A DNA stretch of 64,000 bases, taken from positions 1-64,000 of the forward strand of contig NZ_AJLN01000074.1 of NCBI RefSeq assembly GCF_000317285.1. The letters run 5' to 3'. The position numbers were made by a program, and so were the translations under genes. The notes beneath the pieces were generated by a model. The model was not told the DNA's origin. It searched no databases and saw only the letters and a program-made list of their open reading frames with translations. Positions 8,406 to 17,233 of the stretch are shown here, in pieces; within the stretch, counting starts at the first letter, position 1, and each line of letters starts with the position of its first letter. This DNA is from Chlorogloeopsis fritschii PCC 6912. Lineage in GTDB: Bacteria; Cyanobacteriota; Cyanobacteriia; Cyanobacteriales; Nostocaceae.

Positions 8406-8990
8406 ATGGCTTATTCCTGGTTTAAAGCATTTCATATCATCGGCGTTGTCGTTTGGTTTGCCGGATTATTTTATCTAGTACGTCTTTTCATCTATCACAT
8501 AGAAGCCAATCAAGAACCAGAACCAGCCAAGACAATACTCAAAAATCAGTATCAAATCATGGAAAAACGCCTCTACAATATCATCACCACTCCGGGAATG
8601 TTGGTGACAGTGGCGTGTGCTATTGGCTTGCTGGTAACAGTACCAGACTATTTAAAACAGGGTTGGTTGCACTTCAAACTTGGATTTGTAGCGCTTTTAC
8701 TTGTTTATCATCATTACTGCAGTCGTTTGATGAAACAGTTGGCAGAAGACAGATGTAAATGGACTAGCAAACAAATGCGTGCTATGAATGAAGCTCCGAC
8801 TCTGCTGCTAGTGGTAATTGTCATGCTAGCGGTGTTCAAGAATAATTTGCCTACAGATCTGACAGTCTGGGTAATTTTTGGCTTGATTATTTTGATGGCT
8901 GTGACTATTCAGCTATATGCCAGAAAGCGCAGACTCGACAAAGAGAAGGAACTGGCACAAATCACACAAGTTCCTCAAGAACAAGCTTAG
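8406..8990 (+). CDS. hemJ: Protoporphyrinogen IX oxidase HemJ
   Basis: A 194-residue integral membrane enzyme converting protoporphyrinogen IX to protoporphyrin IX for heme and chlorophyll synthesis. Family features are FHIIGVVVWFAGLFYLVRLF at the start (with the conserved early His), YNIITTPGMLVTV, and WLHFKLGFVALLLVYHHYC carrying the conserved Lys and His. Four membrane spans are visible, plus a charged C-terminal tail of about 25 residues. HemJ is the usual form of this enzyme in most cyanobacteria. An AAGG/CAGG ribosome-binding site precedes the ATG. Confidence 0.93.
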   Translation: MAYSWFKAFHIIGVVVWFAGLFYLVRLFIYHIEANQEPEPAKTILKNQYQIMEKRLYNIITTPGMLVTVACAIGLLVTVPDYLKQGWLHFKLGFVALLLVYHHYCSRLMKQLAEDRCKWTSKQMRAMNEAPTLLLVVIVMLAVFKNNLPTDLTVWVIFGLIILMAVTIQLYARKRRLDKEKELAQITQVPQEQA

Positions 8991-9104
8991 TTAATTTTGT
9001 CTGAGATGTCTTAGATTAAGAAATGTAAACAAAATATCTTTAACATCTCAGGCACAACTCATCCAACAAAAATAAAACCATCGATAGCAGTGCGATCGCT
9101 CGCC

Positions 9105-9746
9105 ATGCCAACAACTTCTATTAGCCTACGATTAGAACCAGGTCAAAAAGTTACACTACAGCCTGTTTCCTGGGAAGGGTTGGAAGAAATTCTCGCTGAA
9201 TTAGGAGAACAGCGCTCATCTCGAATTGCTTATGCTAAAGGAATTCTAGAAATCATGGCTCCATTGCCAGAGCATGAACGAGCAAAAGTTTTGCTTGCTG
9301 ATTTAGTAAAAATCCTGCTGAAAGTTCAGAAACGTTCTTGGGAACCCCTTGGCTCTACGACTTTGAAGCGAAAGGATATGGCAGCAGGTATTGAGCCAGA
9401 TGATTGCTTCTACATCCAAAACTATAAAGCTGTAATAGGTAAGAATCGATTGGATTTGACTGTAGATCCACCACCTGACTTAGCCCTAGAAACCGATGTT
9501 ACCTCGAAAACGGAACTAGATGCTTATGAAGTTTTGGGAGTACCAGAGCTATGGATTTACGAAGGTGAGAACTTAAGAATTAATGTATTGCGAGAAGGCA
9601 AGTATATTGAGTCGCAAACAAGCCCTACAGTTGAAAATGTAGCTGTTGTAGAAATTATCCCGCGATTTATGAAGCGTGCTCAAGAAGTCGGAGTTAGTCA
9701 GGCTCTGGAGGAGTTTGAAGTATTCATCAAAGCTGAAAACCGCTAA
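9105..9746 (+). CDS. Uma2-family (DUF820) putative endonuclease
   Basis: About 213 residues of the Uma2 family, a PD-(D/E)XK-like fold amplified in cyanobacteria. Motifs are the early strand RIAYAKGILEIMAPLPEHE, then AAGIEPDDCFYI, PPDLALETDVTS and VPELWIYEG, which supply the acidic and Lys residues of the presumed active site. An in-frame GTG at 9090 lies within a HIP1 octamer; I prefer the ATG at 9105. Biological roles of these proteins are poorly known; restriction or mobile-element functions have been proposed. The gene stands alone downstream of hemJ. Confidence 0.8.
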   Translation: MPTTSISLRLEPGQKVTLQPVSWEGLEEILAELGEQRSSRIAYAKGILEIMAPLPEHERAKVLLADLVKILLKVQKRSWEPLGSTTLKRKDMAAGIEPDDCFYIQNYKAVIGKNRLDLTVDPPPDLALETDVTSKTELDAYEVLGVPELWIYEGENLRINVLREGKYIESQTSPTVENVAVVEIIPRFMKRAQEVGVSQALEEFEVFIKAENR

Positions 9747-9829
9747 AATACATCCTTGCTAAAAAGCCTGATATATAAGGAAGTTGTTCTCCCCAACCCA
9801 TGCTAAGGCAATATCAAAGGAGGTAAAGA

Positions 9830-10693
9830 ATGCCAAAAGATTCATTATTTACCAACCGGATAGCAGTGCTGGCGACGATGCACCAAAAAGAAAAAGTTAT
9901 TGCCCCAATTTTAGAAGCAGAATTAGGCATTAAGGTTATCGTACCTCAAGATTTTAATACTGATGCTTTCGGTACTTTTACTAGAGAAATTAAACGTCCA
10001 GGTAATCAAATTGAAGCTGCCAGATTGAAAGCTCAAAAAGCATTAGAATTAACTGGTGAGACTCTAGCTATATCCAGCGAAGGAAGTTTTGCGCCTCATC
10101 CTGATATACCTTTTATTTCTAGTAATAGAGAAATTGTCATTCTCTTAGATAAAAACCAAAATTTAGAAATAATTGGAGAAGAATTTTCTACAGAAACTAA
10201 TCATAATCATATAGTTGTAGAGAATAGCGAACAGGCATTGAAATTTGCTAAAAAAGTTGGCTTTCCTGAACATGGTTTGGTAGTTATGCTCAGAGAGTTA
10301 CCTCAAAATAATAATGAAGTTATTAAAGGAATAGTTTCAGAAGAAAAACTTATAGAAGCGGTGAATTTTATGATTAAAAATTCACCGACAGGAAAAATAC
10401 ACCTGGAAACAGATATGCGGGCGATGTATAACCCTACACGGATGAAAAATATCGCTAAAGCTACCCAAAACTTAGTGAGTAAAATAAACAGCCGTTGCCC
10501 AAAATGTTCTACGCCTGGTTTTGAAATCACTAAAAGAATTCAGGGATTACCTTGTGCGCTCTGCTATACGCCCACTTCCTTGACTCTTGCTGTTATTCAT
10601 CAATGTCAAAAATGTGGATTTAGTCAAGAAAAAACATTTCCAAATGGCATTGAATATGCCGATCCAGCACAATGTATGTACTGCAATCCGTAA
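9830..10693 (+). CDS. DUF6671-like protein with C-terminal zinc ribbons
   Basis: A 287-residue soluble protein. The N-terminal 200 residues form an alpha/beta domain (NRIAVLATMHQKEKVI, SSEGSFAPHPDIPF, ETDMRAMYNPTRMKNI). The C-terminus carries four CxxC knuckles, CPKC, CALC, CQKC and CMYC, which should bind two structural zinc ions. It matches what I recall of the DUF6671 family, whose activity is unknown. A good Shine-Dalgarno (AAAGGAGG) precedes the ATG. The conserved HP and SSEGSF motifs suggest an enzyme, but no reaction can be named. Confidence 0.75.
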   Translation: MPKDSLFTNRIAVLATMHQKEKVIAPILEAELGIKVIVPQDFNTDAFGTFTREIKRPGNQIEAARLKAQKALELTGETLAISSEGSFAPHPDIPFISSNREIVILLDKNQNLEIIGEEFSTETNHNHIVVENSEQALKFAKKVGFPEHGLVVMLRELPQNNNEVIKGIVSEEKLIEAVNFMIKNSPTGKIHLETDMRAMYNPTRMKNIAKATQNLVSKINSRCPKCSTPGFEITKRIQGLPCALCYTPTSLTLAVIHQCQKCGFSQEKTFPNGIEYADPAQCMYCNP

Positions 10694-10737
10694 TATTGTT
10701 TTATTTTAGCTGTGCCAGTAGTAGCCTTCAAGAACGA

Positions 10738-10766
10738 GTAACGCACCTTTAAATAAGGTGCGTTAC
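10738..10766. terminator. Perfect hairpin between convergent genes
   Basis: Two 12 bp arms (GTAACGCACCTT and AAGGTGCGTTAC) around the loop TAAAT, between the ends of the DUF6671-like gene and rpmB. It probably acts as a bidirectional terminator. It could equally be a GGTGCGTTAC-type dispersed palindrome; a related AACGCACC motif occurs near 41440. No strong T-run follows. Confidence 0.6.
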
Positions 10767-10812
10767 GACTGTTCTCTCTGCCAGTTCCTTGCTTGTGCTT
10801 TGTGGAAGCAGT

Positions 10813-11049
10813 TTAGAAGTGATTAAGATTAATTCCAGCTTCTTTTGCCATTGCTTGTAAGCCTTTAGTTTCCAAAGTTTTGATGGCTTTGGTAGAAAGC
10901 TTAAGTCTTACCCAGCGATTACCTTCAGGCCACCAAACGCGCTTACTTTGCAGATTCGCATATTGAAGGCGCTTGGTGCGACGGTGAGAGTGGGAAATTG
11001 CAAAGGCATTATTAGCCTTTTTGCCAGTTAGTTGACAGCGACGAGACAT
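10813..11049 (-). CDS. rpmB: 50S ribosomal protein L28
   Basis: A 78-residue ribosomal protein of the large subunit. The start is set at the ATG in front of [20 protein letters not shown], the standard L28 N-terminus; the frame extends 20 codons further upstream without homology. The rest, including [20 protein letters not shown], is typical. Bacterial L28 often has zinc-binding cysteines, but here only Cys4 is present. It lies downstream of htpG on the same strand, separated by a dispersed repeat, and convergent with the zinc-ribbon gene. Confidence 0.95.
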   Translation of the reverse strand: MSRRCQLTGKKANNAFAISHSHRRTKRLQYANLQSKRVWWPEGNRWVRLKLSTKAIKTLETKGLQAMAKEAGINLNHF

Positions 11050-11126
11050 TGCTTGAATCTCCAATTTATTTTGACCACGATCTTCTATTTTATTCACATC
11101 TTGTGTCAATCGTGTAAAGGTACTAG

Positions 11127-11240
11127 GGATTAGGGACTAGGGGCTAGGGGCTAGAGGCTAGAAAATTAAAAATGCAACCGAGCAAAATTTTTAATTGATC
11201 TGTCCCCGTGTCCTCTTATTCCCAATCACCAATCTCCAGT
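11127..11240. repeat. Dispersed intergenic inverted repeat
   Basis: Units of GGGACTAGGGG/GGGGCTAGAGGCTAG are followed by AAAATTAAAAATGCAACCGAGC and then pyrimidine-rich sequence. The AT-rich core with GCAACCGAGC also occurs, inverted, at about 22090-22125 between eno and argC. The element fills the gap between htpG and rpmB. Confidence 0.65.
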
Positions 11241-11244
11241 ACCC

Positions 11245-13230
11245 TTATCTAGTCGCTTTTTCTGTCAACTGAGTGAGTACTTCGTTAGAACGCTCAACGA
11301 AGGCTTTCATTCCCTCAGCATCAAATCCTTTTTGAGACATCAATGCCAAATCGTAGATGTGATGGCAAATCATATTGACTAAGGCAGTTGTAGGCGATTC
11401 TCCATCTCCTTGAATAATACTGCCTTGACTGAGATTTGCTAGATTTTGAATCAGTGGATGAGCAGTATTTACTAGTAAAATATGGTCTTCAGGAAACTCG
11501 GCTGCTTGCTGCTGCATTAAAGCATTCATTTCCCGCAGGCGACGTAAAATTTCTGGTAGTAATACCATCGCTGGCGGTGTTCCTTGCGGATCGTCAGATT
11601 TTAGGGCTTCGGTGCGGATATTAACCTTGGGTTTGTTGAGAGCCTTCTCGAATAGCTCTTTGATAACTTCGCTGCGGGTTTTATTTGTTTTAGGATCGAC
11701 AATTTCTCCAGCTTTGTCTTTATCCAACAGGGTTTGATCCAAATCGGAGTCTACCCGCGTAAATTTAACATCTGTGTATTCCCGCTCTAAAAAGTTGATA
11801 AAGTGGGTGTCGATGAAGGAGTCCATAAATAGGACTTCCAAACCTTGTTTTTTATGTAGTTCTACGTAAGCTGCTTGTGCGCTTTCATCAGTACAGTAAA
11901 AAACACGGTTTTGATGGCGTTCTTTGTTGCGCTCTAAATACTCTTTGAGAGTTGTGTATTGATATTTGAGATTTTCTTGTTCCCCAGTTGTGGAAGTGAC
12001 ATCTTGCCAAGCGTCTCCTTGTTCGGATTGAACTTGTACTGCGGGAGTTTCAGAAGCAGTTTGTTCTGGCTGCTTGGCAGTGGTGCGAAAGATGATGAAT
12101 TCTTCGATTTGTTTTTTAAATTTCTCATCATTCATGACCCCGAATTTCATAAAAGTGCCGAGATCTTTCCACGCGCTGATATACTGTTCGCGGTTATCGC
12201 GGTAAAGTTCTTTGAGGCGATCGCCTACTTTTTTGGCGATGTAGTCACCGATTTTGCGAACAGTGCGATCGGTTTGCAGGGCACTGCGCGATACGTTCAG
12301 GGGAATATCACTGCTATCAATCACACCCCGCATGGGTAAAAGAAATTGGGGAATGATTTCTTCACAGTGATCGCTAACAAAAACTTGATTGCAGAATAAC
12401 TTAATTTGCCCTTTAGTTACATCTACATCTGGTCTCAATCTGGGAAAATACAAAATACCATTAATGATAAACGGATAATCTGTATTCAGATGCACCCACA
12501 GCAGAGGTTCTTCTTGGAAAGGATACAGGTAACGGTAAAATTCTAAATAATCTTCCTGACTCAGATTGTTGGGAGACTCGCGCCACGGTGCCTTTTGCCT
12601 ATTTAAAACCTCGCCATCTAGTTTGATGGGCACTGGCATGAAGTCACAGTAAGTATTGACAAGATTCTTAATTCGTGCTGATTCTAAATATTCTAGTTCC
12701 TCCTCCATGAGATGAAGAGTAATGGTGGTGCCGCGAGTCGTGCGGGATGATTCTGCCAAGGTGAACTCTGGGGAACCATCACAAGTCCAATGAACTGCCT
12801 GCGCTCCTTCTTTGTAGGATAAGGTATCGATTTCGACTTGTTTTGCCACCATGAAGGAGGAGTAAAAACCTAGTCCAAAGTTACCGATTATTGGTTGTTC
12901 TGATACATTTTTGTACTTGTGAATAAATTCTTCAGCACTAGAAAAAGCAACTTGATTAATATATTTTTTGACTTCATCGGCTGTCATGCCGATGCCATTA
13001 TCGGTGATAGAGAGAGTCTTTTGATTTTTATCTATGGAAATTTGAATTTCTGGTTCGCCAATATCACCAGAATACTCTCCTGCGCGGGATACCATTTTCA
13101 GCTTTTGGATCGCATCTACCGCATTAGATATCAATTCCCGCAAGAAAATTTGGTGATCGGAGTACAGAGACTTCTTGATAATCGGGAAAATATTTTCAGT
13201 ATGAATACTGATGGTGCCTTGTTCTATCAT
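11245..13230 (-). CDS. htpG: Molecular chaperone HtpG (Hsp90)
   Basis: A 661-residue cytosolic ATP-dependent chaperone. The N-terminal GHKL ATPase includes LRELISNAVDAIQKL, ITDNGIGMT and the lid region IGNFGLGFYSSFMVA, all typical of Hsp90 nucleotide binding. The middle domain contains PLNVSRSALQTD, and the C-terminal dimerisation domain follows. Length is normal for cyanobacterial HtpG, which has roles in heat, cold and light stress. Its position near clpB makes a small chaperone neighbourhood, but no CIRCE-type HrcA operator is visible upstream. Confidence 0.96.
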   Translation of the reverse strand: MIEQGTISIHTENIFPIIKKSLYSDHQIFLRELISNAVDAIQKLKMVSRAGEYSGDIGEPEIQISIDKNQKTLSITDNGIGMTADEVKKYINQVAFSSAEEFIHKYKNVSEQPIIGNFGLGFYSSFMVAKQVEIDTLSYKEGAQAVHWTCDGSPEFTLAESSRTTRGTTITLHLMEEELEYLESARIKNLVNTYCDFMPVPIKLDGEVLNRQKAPWRESPNNLSQEDYLEFYRYLYPFQEEPLLWVHLNTDYPFIINGILYFPRLRPDVDVTKGQIKLFCNQVFVSDHCEEIIPQFLLPMRGVIDSSDIPLNVSRSALQTDRTVRKIGDYIAKKVGDRLKELYRDNREQYISAWKDLGTFMKFGVMNDEKFKKQIEEFIIFRTTAKQPEQTASETPAVQVQSEQGDAWQDVTSTTGEQENLKYQYTTLKEYLERNKERHQNRVFYCTDESAQAAYVELHKKQGLEVLFMDSFIDTHFINFLEREYTDVKFTRVDSDLDQTLLDKDKAGEIVDPKTNKTRSEVIKELFEKALNKPKVNIRTEALKSDDPQGTPPAMVLLPEILRRLREMNALMQQQAAEFPEDHILLVNTAHPLIQNLANLSQGSIIQGDGESPTTALVNMICHHIYDLALMSQKGFDAEGMKAFVERSNEVLTQLTEKATR

Positions 13231-13520
13231 GACTTGTAATTAAATAAAAGTATCTCAGTGAGAATTTTAGCGGTTGTTCTCCAAGACGATCACTCATTTT
13301 AAGTCAGGGATAACTGCATATTGTAGATTCGGTTTTCCCTACCCTCTACAAATACAGGGCTGAATTTCGCCTAAAATCGGTTATACCTTTTGAGATTTTG
13401 GATTTTAAATTGGTCGTTTGGAAAGCTCCAAATGTTTCAAGGCTTTCAAGCTTCCTATATTTTTACAAATATTAATTATTTACTGAATTATGATAATTGA
13501 TTTTCTACTAAAAAATTACT

Positions 13521-14249
13521 ATGAGTAAACTAGCTAATCATACTTTGTACAAAGAAATTAAAAAACTCTATTATTCGTTAATAAATCATGACTATGATTT
13601 ACCCATCATACTTAATTTCTGTAACAAATATTCCCACAATAACCACAAAGAATACCGAATCTTAGATGTTGGTTGTGGATATGGTAGAAAAATAAGTTTA
13701 CTTCAGCAAACTGGTTACAAAGTTTTAGGTGTAGATATAAATTCCCAACTTATTGAAATTAATCAAAATCAAGGTCTTAATTGTGTAACTGTAGAAGACT
13801 TTGTTCATACGAATGAATCCCAGTTTGATATTATTTTAATGTCTCATATTATTGAGCATTTTAGTCCATCTGATTTAAAAGATTTTATGGACGGATATCT
13901 TGATAGACTCAAATCAGGAGGTTATTTAATAATTGCAACTCCATTATTTACTAATTATTTTTATGATGATTTTGACCATGTTAAGCCATATTCACCTCTC
14001 TCTATCATGATGGTATTTGGTAAACAAGCGTCTCAAGTTCAATATTATTCTCGCAACAAACTACATTTAATAGATCTCAAATATCGGAAACGCCATTATA
14101 GATCTACATATGTGAGAGGAAAATATTTGAAAAGTACCACTACCAGATTTTACCAATTTGTAGAATTAATCAATTCATTACTATTTCATATTTCCTTAGG
14201 TTTTTTTGGTAAAAAAGATGGGTGGGTAGGAGTTTTTAAAAAAGTTTAA
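13521..14249 (+). CDS. Class I SAM-dependent methyltransferase, AT-rich
   Basis: A 242-residue enzyme of the methyltransferase-11/-23 type. SAM binding is shown by ILDVGCGYGRK (motif I) and VLGVDIN (acidic loop), then FDIILMSHIIEHF and LKSGGYLIIATP. The C-terminal half is basic and tyrosine-rich and resembles methyltransferases found with glycan or O-antigen genes, so the substrate may be a sugar or lipid, but this is a guess. The gene is visibly more AT-rich than htpG and clpB on either side and lies on the opposite strand, suggesting acquisition by transfer. Confidence 0.8.
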   Translation: MSKLANHTLYKEIKKLYYSLINHDYDLPIILNFCNKYSHNNHKEYRILDVGCGYGRKISLLQQTGYKVLGVDINSQLIEINQNQGLNCVTVEDFVHTNESQFDIILMSHIIEHFSPSDLKDFMDGYLDRLKSGGYLIIATPLFTNYFYDDFDHVKPYSPLSIMMVFGKQASQVQYYSRNKLHLIDLKYRKRHYRSTYVRGKYLKSTTTRFYQFVELINSLLFHISLGFFGKKDGWVGVFKKV

Positions 14250-14298
14250 AAATCACAATTGACTTTCAAAAATTTTCTTAGATCTAGCAGTAGAGAAA

Positions 14299-14338
14299 TG
14301 AGGGCAGAAGGAATATTTAAAATATATTATTGCCCTCA
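14299..14338. terminator. Bidirectional terminator between methyltransferase and clpB
   Basis: Arms TGAGGGCA and TGCCCTCA enclose an AT-rich loop that contains a further short palindrome (ATATTTAAAATAT). On the plus strand ATTTTTAT follows, giving a usable T-run. It sits between two convergent genes. Confidence 0.7.
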
Positions 14339-14356
14339 ATTTTTATATCTCTAACA

Positions 14357-17026
14357 TTAAGACTCGCGAGAAGCTTCTAAGATAGGAGTTATATTTGCCG
14401 ATGCTGGGACTGTAACTACTTTTTTCTTACTAAAGTTCAGTCCTTTATCTCCTTTGTCAATGACAATCGTATCGCCAGCCATAAAGGCATTCTCCAAGAT
14501 TTTGGTGGCGATCGCATTTTCCACTTCTCTTTGGATTGCCCGTTTGATGGGGCGTGCGCCGTAAACGGGATCGTAACCTACTTCTACAAGGTAATCGCAA
14601 GCACTCGGAGATATTTCCAAGGAAATTTTTTGATCGGAAAGCAGATTTTCCACTCGCTTGAGTTGAATACGAACAATTTGCCGCATTTCACTGCGATTGA
14701 GGGGATGAAAAATAATCAAATCATCTACGCGATTGAGAAATTCAGGGCGGAAGTGCGATCGCAAAGCATCCATCACCCGATTTCGCATTTTCTCGTACTG
14801 AGAGTCATCACCAGATATATCTAAGATATATTCGCTACCAATGTTACTGGTCATCACAATCACAGTATTGCGAAAATCAACGGTTCTCCCCTGAGAATCA
14901 GTGATTCTACCATCATCCAATACTTGCAATAGTATATTAAACACATCTGGATGGGCTTTTTCGACTTCATCCAACAGTACCACTGAGTAAGGACGACGGC
15001 GAATTGCTTCCGACAGTTGCCCGCCTTCTTCATAACCTACGTATCCTGGAGGCGCTCCCACCAAGCGAGATACTGAGTGCTTTTCCATATATTCGGACAT
15101 ATCCAAACGCACGAGGGCGTCGTCCGAATCAAAGAGAAACTGAGCTAGAGCGCGGGCGAGTTCGGTTTTGCCGACTCCTGTCGGCCCCATAAACAAAAAT
15201 GAGCCGATGGGGCGACTGGGATCTTTCATGCCAGCACGAGCGCGACGAATTGCTGCTGCTACTGCTGCTGTTGCTTCCTCTTGTCCAACAACTCTCTCGT
15301 GCAGGTGACTTTCCAGTTGTAGCAATTTTTGCCGTTCTGATTCCAACAGGCGATTTACCGGGATTCCCGTCCATTTAGCAACAATTTCGGCAATATCAGC
15401 TTCTGTGACTTGTTCTCGCAACAGAGTTTGACCTTGCGCTTGAATTTTCAATAATTCGGCTTCTTTGACTTCGCGATCGCGCTGCACTCCCTCCAATTTG
15501 CCATACTTTAACTGGGCAGCTTTGTTGAGATCGTAGGCACGTTCTGCCTGTTCAATTTGTACCCGCAGCTTTTCTTCTTCTTGCTTCAAAGCACTAATTG
15601 CCTCTAGTAGCAGCTTTTCACCTTGCCACTGCTCATTAAAATCCTGCTGTTTTTCTGTTAAATTAGCAATTTCTCGCTCAATTCGCTGCAAACGTTCTTG
15701 AGTTTGCATTGTCGCCTTCTCTTCTCCAGCCAACGACAGCTTTTCCATTTCTAGCTGCATTAAGCGACGATCAATCGCTTCCAATTCTGCGGGTTTGGAT
15801 GTAATCTCCATTTTTAATTGGGCTGCTGCTTCATCCACCAAGTCAATGGCTTTATCAGGCAAAAAGCGATCGTTAATATATCTTGCTGAGAGGGTAGCAG
15901 CTGCTACTAAGGCTGAATCAGAAATTTTGACGTTGTGATGAACTTCGTAACGCTCTTTTAGTCCCCGCAGAATGGAAATTGTATTTTCGACGCTGGGCTG
16001 ATCCACATATACTTGTTGAAAGCGTCTTTCTAAGGCGGCGTCTTTTTCAATATATTTGCGATATTCGTCTAGAGTGCTTGCCCCAATACAGCGCAATTCT
16101 CCCCGCGCCAGCATGGGTTTAAGCAAGTTACCTGCATCCATCGAACCTTGTTGCCCAGAACCAGCGCCAACAACAGTATGCAGTTCGTCAATAAACAGGA
16201 CTATTTGACCGTTAGATTCAGTAACTTCCCTGAGAACCGATTTTAAACGGTCTTCAAATTCACCTCGGTATTTAGCACCGGCAATCAAACTACCCATATC
16301 TAGGGCAATAAGTTGGCGATTTTTCAAAGATTCAGGCACATCGCCATTCACAATTCGCTGGGCTAAAGCTTCCGCGATCGCAGTCTTACCAACTCCAGGT
16401 TCACCAATCAAAACTGGATTATTTTTGCTACGACGAGACAATACCTGAATTACCCGACGGATTTCGTCATCTCGCCCAATTACCGGGTCAAGCTTCCCAG
16501 CTTTGGCTTGTTCTGTCAAATCTCTACCAAACTTTTGTAGAGCTTCATAGCGAGATTCTGGATTTTGGTCTGTTACCTTTTGACTACCGCGAATCACTTT
16601 AATAGTAGCCTCTAGTTTTGCTGTATCTAGATTAAAGCTTTTTAGCATCCGCCGTCCAATGCGCTCATCTTCTGCAAAACCTAAAAGTAAGTGTTCCACA
16701 GAGATATAGGAATCATTCATCCGTACTCTCGCTTCTTCGGCCAAGTCTAACATCGTGTCTAAATAGCGGCCGAGGTAGAGTTGATCGCTTCTACCTACTT
16801 TGGGTTGACGACGGGCAAACTCTTCTAGTTGCTGTTGCAAACGGTTAGCATCTACACCCGCACGGTTGAGAATACGTGCTGCTAAACCGTTTTCTTGCTG
16901 GAATAAAGCCAGTATTAAATGTTCAACATCTAGTTGCTGTTGTTGATATGCGCGTACTATATCCTGAGATTTGACAATCGCTTCCCAGGCTTTATCTGTA
17001 AATTTATCCGGATCTGTAGGCTGCAT
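14357..17026 (-). CDS. clpB: ATP-dependent disaggregase ClpB
   Basis: An 889-residue AAA+ chaperone that resolubilises aggregated protein together with DnaK. Domains in order: N-domain (1-150), NBD1 with Walker A GEPGVGKT near 207, coiled-coil middle domain (about 400-530), and NBD2 with Walker [12 protein letters not shown] near 606. The arginine-finger region ([12 protein letters not shown]) and the C-terminal small domain are present. Length fits ClpB, not the shorter ClpC or ClpA. Cyanobacteria often carry two ClpB paralogues; I cannot say which this is. No CIRCE operator is seen upstream. Confidence 0.95.
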   Translation of the reverse strand: MQPTDPDKFTDKAWEAIVKSQDIVRAYQQQQLDVEHLILALFQQENGLAARILNRAGVDANRLQQQLEEFARRQPKVGRSDQLYLGRYLDTMLDLAEEARVRMNDSYISVEHLLLGFAEDERIGRRMLKSFNLDTAKLEATIKVIRGSQKVTDQNPESRYEALQKFGRDLTEQAKAGKLDPVIGRDDEIRRVIQVLSRRSKNNPVLIGEPGVGKTAIAEALAQRIVNGDVPESLKNRQLIALDMGSLIAGAKYRGEFEDRLKSVLREVTESNGQIVLFIDELHTVVGAGSGQQGSMDAGNLLKPMLARGELRCIGASTLDEYRKYIEKDAALERRFQQVYVDQPSVENTISILRGLKERYEVHHNVKISDSALVAAATLSARYINDRFLPDKAIDLVDEAAAQLKMEITSKPAELEAIDRRLMQLEMEKLSLAGEEKATMQTQERLQRIEREIANLTEKQQDFNEQWQGEKLLLEAISALKQEEEKLRVQIEQAERAYDLNKAAQLKYGKLEGVQRDREVKEAELLKIQAQGQTLLREQVTEADIAEIVAKWTGIPVNRLLESERQKLLQLESHLHERVVGQEEATAAVAAAIRRARAGMKDPSRPIGSFLFMGPTGVGKTELARALAQFLFDSDDALVRLDMSEYMEKHSVSRLVGAPPGYVGYEEGGQLSEAIRRRPYSVVLLDEVEKAHPDVFNILLQVLDDGRITDSQGRTVDFRNTVIVMTSNIGSEYILDISGDDSQYEKMRNRVMDALRSHFRPEFLNRVDDLIIFHPLNRSEMRQIVRIQLKRVENLLSDQKISLEISPSACDYLVEVGYDPVYGARPIKRAIQREVENAIATKILENAFMAGDTIVIDKGDKGLNFSKKKVVTVPASANITPILEASRES

Positions 17027-17140
17027 CTTGACAATTTTTGATTTGGAATTTTAAATCTTAAACTACGGAAAGTATGTCCTAAATATTTATCCAACCATTA
17101 TCAGGCCGCATCTGCTTGTATCTACAGTTGCAATTTGAGA

Positions 17141-17225
17141 TTAGGGGCTAGAGACTGGGGACTAGGGACTAGGAAATCTTTTTTTCTAGCCTCTAGCTAC
17201 TAGCCCCTAAGCCCCTATCCTTCAT
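17141..17225. repeat. Dispersed intergenic inverted repeat
   Basis: Left arm AGGGGCTAGAGACTGGGGA and right arm TAGCCTCTAGCTACTAGCCCC flank a short AT core (AAATCTTTTTTT). Same family as the elements at 11127 and 31205. It fills the gap between the end of the porin gene and the start of clpB, and the hairpin could stop porin transcripts. Confidence 0.65.
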
Positions 17226-17233
17226 TCCTCAAT

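Noticed and set aside
10738-10766. Perfect hairpin as a regulatory operator
   Set aside because: It lies between two convergent gene ends, where a terminator or repeat explains it better.
12919-13239. Frames on the plus strand over htpG (also 11959-12339)
   Set aside because: They lie wholly inside a well-conserved gene and show no family features.
13231-13520. CIRCE operator for htpG or clpB
   Set aside because: No TTAGCACTC-N9-GAGTGCTAA-like sequence is present upstream of either gene.
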